NCBI GenBank assembly: GCA_009889585.1
Contig: WUQV01000001.1
Location: 1 to 6,292 of the forward strand
Length of the DNA stretch: 6,292 nt
Source: Candidatus Bathyarchaeota archaeon
GTDB taxonomy: Archaea > Thermoproteota > Bathyarchaeia > Bathyarchaeales > WUQV01
Direction of reading: 5' to 3'
Both the position numbers and the translations under genes were made by a program. Shown here one piece after another: positions 1 through 4,995 of the stretch. How positions within the stretch are numbered: position 1 is the first letter of the stretch; each line of letters opens with the position of its first letter. Under the pieces are notes generated by a model, which searched no databases, had not been told where the DNA came from, and saw nothing but the letters and a program-made list of their open reading frames with translations.

Positions 1-1
1 A

Positions 2-157
2 TCAGCTGAATTGCTTGAGAAGTTCATTAAGTCAGATTTGGGATGCGTTGTCGTGAAGGAAATTAATGAACAACAATACGATGGCTACGTGTACGACTTA
101 TGTGGATGCGTTAACGAGGCCTTTTTTGGAGGAAGCTCGCCCATCCTCCTGCACAAC
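2..157 (+). other. C-terminal splicing region of an intein in GlmS
   Basis: This part of the frame does not match GlmS but has the form of an intein C-terminal splicing domain. Block F begins GYVYDL (about bases 83-100) and continues to EAFFGG. Block G is PILLHN followed by Ser, so splicing would fall after Asn at 155-157 with Ser158-160 as the +1 nucleophile. The penultimate His is present. The usual block F His (as in HNFF) is Glu here (NEAFF), a replacement I recall in other archaeal inteins, so activity is not excluded. Any homing endonuclease domain would lie upstream of the window. An intein in the same enzyme is known from Methanocaldococcus jannaschii; whether the insertion site is the same cannot be told here. 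Confidence 0.9.
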
Positions 158-484
158 AGCAAGCACGGCCCAATAAGCCTTATCGAGCCTAAGTTCCCAG
201 TCGTTTTCATTTGTCCGCCCGATGAGACGAGGAAGGCTTTGATGGGGAACATCATGGAGATGAAGGCTAGAGGGGCCTCGATTATTGCGATAGTCGAAGA
301 AGGTGATGAAAGGATGAAGCAATTAGCGGACGATTACGTTGAGGTTCCAAGGGGTACGCCAGATGTATTATCGCCTATTCCTTACGTCGTGCCGTTGCAA
401 TTATTAGCTTATTGCATGGCCGTCGAACGCGGTTGCGATCCAGATAGGCCGAGGAGCTTGGCTAAGTCCGTGACGGTCAAGTGA
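2..484 (+). CDS. glmS: Glutamine-fructose-6-phosphate aminotransferase (isomerizing), 3' end, with intein C-terminus
   Basis: The enzyme makes glucosamine-6-phosphate from fructose-6-phosphate and glutamine, the first step to UDP-GlcNAc, in the cytoplasm. Only the end is present: the frame is already open at base 2, so the apparent TTG at 11 is internal. After an intein tail (2-157), the last 108 codons match the C-terminal sugar-isomerase (SIS) domain of GlmS. They open with S-KHGPISLIEP, contain PIPYVVPLQLLAYCMAVERG and end LAKSVTVK. By comparison with E. coli GlmS, the His of KHGP corresponds to catalytic His504 and the Lys of LAKSV to Lys603; both are kept. The distance from that His to the C-terminus (105 residues) is close to that of E. 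coli (104). The stop is TGA at 482-484. The gene converges on dtdA with a 41-base gap. The identification is firm; the N-terminal glutaminase and most of the intein lie outside the window. Confidence 0.95.
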   Translation, partial: SAELLEKFIKSDLGCVVVKEINEQQYDGYVYDLCGCVNEAFFGGSSPILLHNSKHGPISLIEPKFPVVFICPPDETRKALMGNIMEMKARGASIIAIVEEGDERMKQLADDYVEVPRGTPDVLSPIPYVVPLQLLAYCMAVERGCDPDRPRSLAKSVTVK

Positions 485-525
485 GATGCCCTCCTGCTAG
501 AGTAGATCGGTTAAGTCGACAGAGC

Positions 526-1353
526 TTAAACCCTTTCCACGAAGAGGCCTAAGCGCTTAAGCGATGAGATGATCCGTTGCCTATGATTCCCTTCGATGCC
601 CTTCCAATCTAAAACCGCGACTTCGACTTTTCCTAGGGTTCTCTCGACGCATTGTTTCAACATATCTTCATCCACGCGTGGAATAACGTACTTCGGTATG
701 ATGTGTCCGAACGCCAAGCCCCTGCTTAACGCCACCTTCGTGAACTTCTCGTTGTAATGCGGGCCTCCAACCCCGAGGGCCGCTGAGTAATCGTAGCTCT
801 TGCCAGCTGCCGTAATCGCCGCCATAGCCGCGTGGGCCACCGCCTCCGCCGCCCTCAAATCCTCCCATTGAGCCTTTGAGCCGCCGAGCTCGATGAACAT
901 CGTCGGCACGTCAAGGGATGGGCCGTGATGAGTGCACTCATAGGATACCTCGTACCCTAAGCTTCGCTCCTCGTTTAAGCGGAAAAGCTCCCTTAAGGCA
1001 TCCCTCATGGAGGCCGCTGGCGCCATCGAGACCTTACGAGGCTTCCCTCCGAGGGTTGCCTCCTCCGTTAGGTTGCCAGGCGCGTGAACAGATAAAGTCG
1101 GGATGCCTTTCTCGCTCGTATGACGAGAGGCGCAGATCAATAGCTCAATCTCGAGGCGGTTAACGATCGAATCTACGTTTACGAGATCCTCGTTCGTAAA
1201 AGCAAGCTTAACCTCTCGTTCTTGAGCTTCGCTTACGTAGACGGGGTTGTAATCGATATCCTCCAAGGTCTTTTTAAAGCCGAATAAGTCGATGAGCTTC
1301 CTCGCTATATTCATGCTGGCGACATCCCTTTTGGAGGCTAATATTAGGATCAT
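526..1353 (-). CDS. dtdA: D-aminoacyl-tRNA deacylase, archaeal/plant GEK1 type (DTD2)
   Basis: Removes D-amino acids wrongly attached to tRNA, protecting translation in the cytoplasm. Full length at 275 aa, the usual size for the family. Family motifs appear in order, numbered from the upstream GTG: CASRHTSEKGIPTLSVHAPGN with its C-terminal VHAPGN at 91-96, THHGPSLDVPTMFIELGG (143-160) followed by QW, GVGGPHYNEKF (196-206), and GHIIPKY (218-224). The His residues in RHTS, THHGP and GGPHY are the ones I would expect to form the active site. I chose ATG at 1353 over the in-frame GTG at 1359 because GGGGTG lies just upstream as a Shine-Dalgarno site and the family typically begins directly with the first beta strand (MILILASK). 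It is divergent from the carbamoyltransferase gene across a shared TATA box and convergent with glmS. No sign of decay. Confidence 0.95.
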   Translation of the reverse strand: MILILASKRDVASMNIARKLIDLFGFKKTLEDIDYNPVYVSEAQEREVKLAFTNEDLVNVDSIVNRLEIELLICASRHTSEKGIPTLSVHAPGNLTEEATLGGKPRKVSMAPAASMRDALRELFRLNEERSLGYEVSYECTHHGPSLDVPTMFIELGGSKAQWEDLRAAEAVAHAAMAAITAAGKSYDYSAALGVGGPHYNEKFTKVALSRGLAFGHIIPKYVIPRVDEDMLKQCVERTLGKVEVAVLDWKGIEGNHRQRIISSLKRLGLFVERV

Positions 1354-1389
1354 GTCCACCCCTTCGATAAGCCCGATTAATCGAATAAG

Positions 1390-1397
1390 CTTTAAAG
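1390..1397. promoter_or_regulatory. Palindromic TATA box shared by dtdA and the carbamoyltransferase gene
   Basis: CTTTAAAG is its own reverse complement and sits in the 71-base gap between the two divergent starts. On the + strand its centre is about 26 bases before base 1419-1420, which would give a leaderless or nearly leaderless transcript for the carbamoyltransferase gene. On the - strand the same spacing puts the start of transcription near 1367, leaving a leader of about 14 bases with a GGGGTG ribosome site before the dtdA ATG. One box could therefore serve both directions. Inferred from spacing alone. Confidence 0.6.
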
Positions 1398-1430
1398 GCT
1401 GAGCGCCTTCAACAAAACGTGCGTGCGCTC

Positions 1431-2348
1431 ATGCGGCCTAAGCACATGTTGAACTTCAAGAACTGGAGCGGCGATGAACTCTTACGATTGATCGACCTAT
1501 CGATGGAGGTAAAAAGGAATCCAAAGCCCCTTTGTAAGGCTTTGGATGGCAAATCCTTAGCCATGATCTTTCAAAAAACCTCGACTAGGACGAGGACGTC
1601 GTTCGAAGTGGCTATGACCCAATTGGGAGGACATGCTATTTACATGGATTGGAAGACGACTCAATTCGTTTTAGCGGATATAAGGGATGAAGTACGCTAT
1701 TTATCGAGGAATGTGGATTGCATAATGGCAAGGCTATTAAGGCATTTAGACCTTAAGTTAATGGCTGAATCTTCTTTAGCGCCAGTTATTAATGGTTGTG
1801 ATGAAAAGTATCATCCAAGTCAAGTTATAGCTGACTTAATGACGATGAAGGAGAAGAAAGGCTACCTTGAGGGCTTAAGGGTCGTTTACATTGGAGTTCA
1901 TAATAATGTTTGTAACTCTCTTATAGAGGGATGTACGAAAGTAGGTGTGGAGATAACGATTGTAACGCCGATAATACACGAGCTAGCATGGGATGAAGAG
2001 CTTATCGAAGAAGCTAAGAGAACTGGCTTGTATAAAATGACGCTTAATGCTAAAGAGGCTGTGAAGGAAGCTGATTTCGTTTATACGGATACATGGGTAG
2101 ATATGGAATTATTCCTCGATCCAGCTTTTAAAGAGGAAAAGGAACGTAGGGTTAAGTTGATGATGCCTTATCAAGTTAATGAGGCTTTATTAGAGGGGAG
2201 CAAGGCCCTTGTTATGCATGATATGCCGATTCATAGAGGCTATGAGATTAGCGATGATGTCGTCGATGGTAAAAGATCTATCATCTATGAACAAAGCGAG
2301 AATAGATTATATGCAGCAAAGGCTATACTCTTAACGTTAATAAAATAG
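1431..2348 (+). CDS. Carbamoyltransferase of the ornithine carbamoyltransferase family, atypical substrate site
   Basis: Member of the aspartate/ornithine carbamoyltransferase superfamily, which transfers the carbamoyl group of carbamoyl phosphate to an amine. Numbered from an in-frame GTG at 1419: the carbamoyl-phosphate loop STRTRTSFE (55-63), MARLLRH (103-109), HPSQVIADL (132-140), and HNNVCNS (161-167), matching the OTC Asn-Asn loop. The amine-binding motifs differ. The OTC motif D-x-x-x-S-M-G is DTWVDME (224-230) and the OTC motif HCLP is HDMP (267-270), followed by IHRGYEI. The first Asp is kept, but the Ser and the catalytic Cys are both Asp. Length (about 305 aa) is normal. ATG 1431 is preferred (MRPKHMLNF resembles OTC N-termini); GTG 1419 and ATG 1446 are possible. 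Ordinary OTC (argF) is the default alternative, but a different cationic amine substrate is plausible. From about 1620 on, third positions look richer in A/T than in dtdA. Confidence 0.85.
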   Translation: MRPKHMLNFKNWSGDELLRLIDLSMEVKRNPKPLCKALDGKSLAMIFQKTSTRTRTSFEVAMTQLGGHAIYMDWKTTQFVLADIRDEVRYLSRNVDCIMARLLRHLDLKLMAESSLAPVINGCDEKYHPSQVIADLMTMKEKKGYLEGLRVVYIGVHNNVCNSLIEGCTKVGVEITIVTPIIHELAWDEELIEEAKRTGLYKMTLNAKEAVKEADFVYTDTWVDMELFLDPAFKEEKERRVKLMMPYQVNEALLEGSKALVMHDMPIHRGYEISDDVVDGKRSIIYEQSENRLYAAKAILLTLIK

Positions 2349-2415
2349 AGTTCCGCTGGCTCTTTAGACTAGGAGTTAAGCCATGAATAAGCGATTTTGA
2401 CCCTTCACTTTGGTC

Positions 2416-2879
2416 TTAAGGAAAAGCCTGAGTTTCAAGAGCCATCGGAACAAGCGGAGGCCTTGCCCTTAGAACACGCTCCCTTTTTTCTGCGAGTATT
2501 GAGTCGTGTTTTGCTAACTCGCCTAAGCTTTTAATTACCTTCGCAAGGTCGGGTGCTCCACTTTTACATAACTCGCTTTTCAACGTTTCCAAGGCCTTTA
2601 CTCCCTCTTCAATTGCATTGCTGAAATCGGCCTCGTAATCTTTCCTCACTTCTTCGGGAAGCAGCGGTGTAACTATTAATGGATAAAATGATGTGATTTC
2701 GACTCCAAAATTTCCTATAGGATAGTGCACTGCATAGAAAATTTCATTTTTAGTAGCATCCGCTATTATCTTAAGACATGAAGCCAATCGCATAGTTGCC
2801 ATACCGTTTCTTTTCTTCAACGATTCTATGGATTCATCAAATATTTTGCTAGATCCTCTTTCGTTAGAATTTCACTCAA
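2416..2879 (-). CDS. Conserved-looking protein of unknown family, apparent -1 frameshift near its 5' end
   Basis: I do not recognise the family. An uninterrupted frame runs from a TTG at 2820 to TAA at 2416-2418 (134 aa). It has a mixed hydrophobic segment (EIFYAVHYPIG, then ITSFYPLIVTPLLP), an acidic helical middle and a basic/proline tail (RVLRARPPLVPM). No signal peptide or zinc motif is seen. The TTG at 2820 has no good ribosome site. A better start is TTG at 2879, five bases after GGAGAGGT (2892-2885). It reads MSEILTKEDLAK and then stops at TAG 2828-2826. Reading the run AAAA (2847-2844) with a -1 shift joins LAK to IFDESIESLKKRNGM, giving a smooth protein of 154 residues. So this is one gene with either a real or programmed frameshift or a one-base error in the sequence. 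It is the third gene of an operon led by a ribbon-helix-helix protein. Confidence 0.6.
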
Positions 2880-2882
2880 CTT

Positions 2883-3173
2883 TTACCTCTCCATATATTT
2901 CGTATATGATAAGGGAGTTGTCGCCTTTGGCACTTTAGCGCTTAAGATAAAGTACATACGACGTATGTATTCCTCAAGGCTCTTTATCCGCTTAAACTCT
3001 TCCTCTATACTTCGTCTATCCCCCTCAGAGATTTCGCCCCTCAGCCTATCTTCAAGGGCTCCTCTAGCAAGTATGACTTCTAAAGCTAGGTTGGCTAGCG
3101 CCCTTAAGTCCATGGCGGCATACCGAGCTTCTCTAGTTCTTTGTTCTAAATACCTCACTCTCTCCATACTCAT
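2883..3173 (-). CDS. Small helical protein of unknown function, second gene of the RHH operon
   Basis: A 96-residue protein of no family I recognise. It is rich in Arg, Glu, Leu and Ala and predicted by eye to be almost wholly alpha-helical: a first helix around 3-42, a charged turn (GEISEGDRR), then a second helix of about 54-80 with coiled-coil character, and a short non-helical tail (TTPLSYTKYMER). No HEPN RxxxxH motif, PIN acidic residues or other toxin signature is visible. ATG 3173 overlaps the stop of the upstream gene by four bases (ATGA), suggesting translational coupling; a GGAG lies 12 bases upstream, inside that gene. ATG 3167 is an alternative start. Its last codons carry the ribosome site (GGAGAGGT) of the next gene. 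Partnership with the upstream DNA-binding protein, perhaps as a toxin-antitoxin-like pair, is only an inference from context. Confidence 0.7.
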   Translation of the reverse strand: MSMERVRYLEQRTREARYAAMDLRALANLALEVILARGALEDRLRGEISEGDRRSIEEEFKRIKSLEEYIRRMYFILSAKVPKATTPLSYTKYMER

Positions 3174-3334
3174 AGCTTTTCACTTCTCCTTTTTGAGGCT
3201 TTCTCAACATAATCCCTAATAAGCTCTTCTATGATCTCGTTCTTCTTTCGATAACCTCTCTCCTGTATGACGAGGATGCTAAAGCGCCTCCATAGATCTT
3301 CATTTATGTTAATGGTGGTCTTTACGGTTTTCAT
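3170..3334 (-). CDS. Ribbon-helix-helix (CopG/Arc-type) DNA-binding protein
   Basis: A 54-residue protein with the plain layout of a ribbon-helix-helix regulator. A short beta strand (KTVKTTINI, residues 2-10) would pair in the dimer and enter the major groove. Helix 1 follows (EDLWRRFSILVIQERG), then a turn with KK, and helix 2 (NEIIEELIRDYVEKA, residues 32-46). The tail is basic. The frame is open upstream to 3394, but ATG 3334 is chosen because it starts exactly at the beta strand, has AAGGA about seven bases upstream, and lies about 35 bases from a TTTATAAG box. It heads a three-gene operon and overlaps the next gene by four bases. Direct repeats and a palindrome beside its promoter suggest autoregulation. 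It could equally be an antitoxin or a plasmid/virus-type regulator. Confidence 0.85.
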   Translation of the reverse strand: MKTVKTTININEDLWRRFSILVIQERGYRKKNEIIEELIRDYVEKASKRRSEKL

Positions 3335-3361
3335 GTTTGAGTCCTTTTGATATAGGTGTCC

Positions 3362-3407
3362 ACCCTTATAAACGTTTTCCCTTCCAAACAGCAACCCTTA
3401 TATAAGG
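3362..3407. promoter_or_regulatory. Candidate operator: direct repeat and 12-bp palindrome
   Basis: The nine-base sequence ACCCTTATA occurs at 3362-3370 and again at 3394-3402, 32 bases apart, or about three helical turns. The second copy is part of a perfect palindrome, CCTTATATAAGG, at 3396-3407. The first copy covers the TATA box of the RHH operon. RHH proteins commonly bind short repeats or palindromes at their own promoters, so this is a reasonable operator candidate. The palindrome also contains TTATATAA and could itself be a TATA box firing rightward into the transposon remnants. Confidence 0.4.
3365..3372 (-). promoter_or_regulatory. TATA box of the RHH operon
   Basis: Read on the - strand the sequence is TTTATAAG. 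Its centre is about 35 bases before the ATG at 3334, giving a predicted leader of roughly nine bases. It is the best-placed archaeal TATA box for the operon. It overlaps one copy of a direct repeat (see next entry), so a protein bound there would block initiation. Confidence 0.6.
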
Positions 3408-3420
3408 AGATATGTCGTAG

Positions 3421-3692
3421 ATGATAGATGACCTTGGGAAGCTGAGGAGCCTGACGATCTTGGCCATGGAAAACTGGGTTGAGCGTACAGGCGCCTTTGC
3501 TTACCGAGTCCGGTCGGCCATGGAACAGATGATATTTCCTTAATAGAAAGGATCAGAGCGAATTCTGCGGACAAGCCATCGGCTGTACGTCGATGGCAGG
3601 GGTTGCTTGACGTAACCTGAACTCGTGGATGGCCCTGAGGTGAATCTAGAGCCTCCCTGATTAAGCAAGAGGGTGTCAACAAAGGCTGTTAA
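3421..3692 (+). pseudogene. tnpB: Decayed 3' part of a tnpB (IS605/IS1341-type) gene, copy 1
   Basis: There is no intact frame, but reading across stops in one frame gives a sequence like the end of TnpB, the RNA-guided nuclease of IS605-family elements. GKLG-stop-AYRRLCLPSPVGHGTDD (about 3463-3534) resembles the zinc ribbon ending in CPxCGHGxDRD, with the cysteines mostly lost. DDISLIERIRAN follows, like the RuvC-III DxNAxxNI motif, and then ADKPS and GLLDVT. The tail is SRASLIKQEG (3648-3674), resembling the KQE tail of many TnpB proteins, with a stop at 3690. In another frame, IDDLGKLR at 3424-3447 might recall the RuvC-II EDL motif. At least three stops and some small deletions are needed. 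The 5' half is absent, cut off at the RHH promoter. The family call rests on short motifs; copy 2 is clearer. Confidence 0.45.
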
Positions 3693-3714
3693 TCACTTCT
3701 ATTCTCCTGCTTAG

Positions 3715-4014
3715 GTCGTTACTATGCGCCTTTCATCCAGCTCAGGAGGTTATTGCCCTTTAAGCTCGTCGGCGGATCCCCCTCTGTGAGGAAGGGGATA
3801 AAAGCCGAAAAGAATTTAGATATTTGCTCAACTCTTCTGTCAACCTGCAGGCATGAGGTCGGAATGCATACCGTGCCAAGTAGCCCTGCATCCCATAAAG
3901 CCGAGGGGATTGCTTGGCAGACGTAGTAGGGCTGGGAAGGCCCGAGTTCAAGCCCGTTGGAGACGCCGCAGGTCTTCTTTGAAGCAGGAAGCCCCTTTCG
4001 ATAGGGAGGGGTAG
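3715..4014 (+). pseudogene. tnpB: Decayed 3' part of a tnpB (IS605/IS1341-type) gene, copy 2
   Basis: The best-supported remnant. In one frame, ARRRIPLCEEGDK (3764-3802) looks like the second half of a zinc ribbon with the last Cys lost. LLNSSVNLQA follows (3824-3853), like the RuvC-III motif DLNAAxNL with its catalytic Asp replaced by Leu. GRNAYRAK comes next, and after two more stops ADVVGLGRPEFKPVGDAAG (3917-3973), which resembles archaeal TnpB C-termini. In the neighbouring frame the tail SLKQEAPFDREG runs to TAG at 4012-4014; a KQEAP tail is characteristic of many TnpB proteins. Stops at 3854, 3881 and 3896 and the loss of the Asp mean no active nuclease can be made. The gene is read toward ftsY and ends 68 bases from the ftsY stop. 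Upstream domains are missing. Confidence 0.6.
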
Positions 4015-4019
4015 TTCAC
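3899..4019 (+). ncRNA. Possible omega-RNA scaffold / right end of an IS605-type element
   Basis: In IS605-family elements the 3' end of tnpB and the right end of the element encode the omega RNA, with the guide taken from the flanking DNA. Here the sequence AAGCAGGAAGCCCC is followed by a hairpin (CCCCT 3992-3996 with AGGGG 4007-4011) and GTAGTTCAC at 4011-4019. This is a layout I recall at the ends of many archaeal and bacterial tnpB elements. If still transcribed, its guide would begin near 4020. The boundaries are approximate and expression is unknown. Confidence 0.35.
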
Positions 4020-4031
4020 ACTCGTCATTCA

Positions 4032-4078
4032 CCTCAACTTCTGAGGGGCAGAGCTTCTGCTCGCTTTCGTAAGAGCGA
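4032..4078. repeat. Three consecutive small hairpins between the tnpB remnant and ftsY
   Basis: Perfect inverted repeats follow each other with at most one base between them: CCTCA/TGAGG (4032-4036, 4042-4046), GCAGA/TCTGC (4048-4052, 4056-4060) and TCGCT/AGCGA (4061-4065, 4074-4078). They lie immediately after the ftsY stop when read on the - strand, so they would form a structured 3' UTR there. Read on the + strand they follow the presumed right end of the transposon. No T-run follows on either strand, so a classic archaeal oligo-T terminator is not supported; a structured 3' UTR or more element-end DNA is likelier. Confidence 0.55.
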
Positions 4079-4082
4079 AATC

Positions 4083-4988
4083 TCATAAGGAGAGTCGAGA
4101 GATGAAACGCTTCGGATCGAACTCCTCGAGATCCTCGTAATTGGGCCCTACGCCTATGTAAAGTATGGGCTTCTTCGTAACATAAGCTACGCTTAAAGCC
4201 GCCCCTCCTTTTGCATCAGCGTCAACCTTAGTTAACACAGCTCCATCTATCCCGACGAACTTTTGAAACTCTTCAGCTTGATTGACCGCATCGTTTCCCG
4301 TCAAGGCGTCCACGATTAATATCGTCAAGTCAGGTTCGATGACGCGTTTGATCTTTCTTAACTCCTCCATTAAGTTATAATCCGTTTGAATTCGACCGGC
4401 CGTATCTATTAAGACGACGTTTACGCCATGCGCTCTCGCATGTTCTATTGCATCATAAGCTACAGCAGCTGGATCTGATCCATACTTATGCTTAATCATA
4501 CGAACCCTTAGCCTCCTCGCATGTTCCTCAAGTTGTTCGATCGAACCAGCTCGATGCGTATCGCTACAAGCTAATACTATGGAATAGCCTCTTTTCATTA
4601 ACATCTTAGCTACTTTAGCTATAGTAGTCGTCTTACCCGTTCCATTAATCCCTACGAATAAAGTTACAAACGGCTCACCTCTTCTCTTTTTACTTTCGAT
4701 TGCTTCTAGCAAATTCACTTCATCCTTCACACTTAAAATATCCAATAGAGCCTCACGTAAAGCTTCTCTTACTATCTCCTCCTTATCTTCTAATCGCCTC
4801 ACTCGACGAAACTTAAGCCTACTTATCAAGCTATCACATATACTTTCAACTACTGGAAAAGCAACATCGCTTTCAATAAGGCTCAACTTAAAATCATCAA
4901 AAATTGACTGCAAATACTCAATCTTCAATTCTACACTCATAATTTTATCAATTAACCCACTAAGGCCAGCTTTTAATTTTTCAAACAT
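4083..4988 (-). CDS. ftsY: Signal recognition particle receptor FtsY
   Basis: SRP-family GTPase that docks the SRP-ribosome complex at the membrane for co-translational targeting. The protein has 301 residues. A helical N domain covers about 1-95, and the G domain follows with all motifs: P-loop GINGTGKTTT (113-122), DTHRAGSIEQLEEHA (143-157), DTAGR (195-199), TKVD (253-256), then KGG and the closing GVGPNYEDLEEFDP (279-292). It lacks the long acidic A domain of bacterial FtsY, as archaeal forms commonly do. DTHRAGS replaces the more usual DTFRAAA, a mild variant. The YEDLEEFDP ending and short N-terminus favour FtsY over Ffh/SRP54, which would also carry a Met-rich M domain. It begins seven bases after the pfdA stop, with no strong ribosome site, and is the last gene of the operon. 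Confidence 0.95.
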   Translation of the reverse strand: MFEKLKAGLSGLIDKIMSVELKIEYLQSIFDDFKLSLIESDVAFPVVESICDSLISRLKFRRVRRLEDKEEIVREALREALLDILSVKDEVNLLEAIESKKRRGEPFVTLFVGINGTGKTTTIAKVAKMLMKRGYSIVLACSDTHRAGSIEQLEEHARRLRVRMIKHKYGSDPAAVAYDAIEHARAHGVNVVLIDTAGRIQTDYNLMEELRKIKRVIEPDLTILIVDALTGNDAVNQAEEFQKFVGIDGAVLTKVDADAKGGAALSVAYVTKKPILYIGVGPNYEDLEEFDPKRFISRLSL

Positions 4989-4995
4989 ATGAAGA

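Noticed and set aside
668..1163. Other open frames inside dtdA on both strands
   Set aside because: They overlap a full-length dtdA with intact motifs; Gly-rich or Arg/Ser-rich composition is typical of shadow frames.
2965..3219. Ser/Leu-rich + strand frame opposite the RHH operon
   Set aside because: Antisense shadow of the Glu/Leu/Arg-rich helical gene; no start signal.
3421..3460. ATGATAGATGA and nearby CTGA motifs suggested a C/D box sRNA
   Set aside because: The boxes are not at C-D'-C'-D spacing and no terminal stem closes the unit.
3398..3682. Open 94-codon frame on the - strand with a TTG start
   Set aside because: No ribosome site, low-complexity Ser/Pro composition, and it is antisense to tnpB remnant copy 1; treated as a shadow.
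3942..3960. GAGTTCAAGCCC resembles a tRNA T-arm
   Set aside because: No matching acceptor, D or anticodon arms at the right spacing on either strand; the bases are explained by the RPEFKPV stretch of the tnpB remnant.
3421..4080. Whole region considered as RNase P RNA or 7S SRP RNA because it is structured and gene-poor
   Set aside because: None of the conserved core motifs of either RNA could be found, whereas tnpB-like motifs could.
3760..4086. Open 108-codon frame on the - strand ending in RRR-rich sequence
   Set aside because: It lies antisense to the tnpB-like motifs and hairpins, resembles no protein, and its openness follows from the high GC and the decayed + strand gene.
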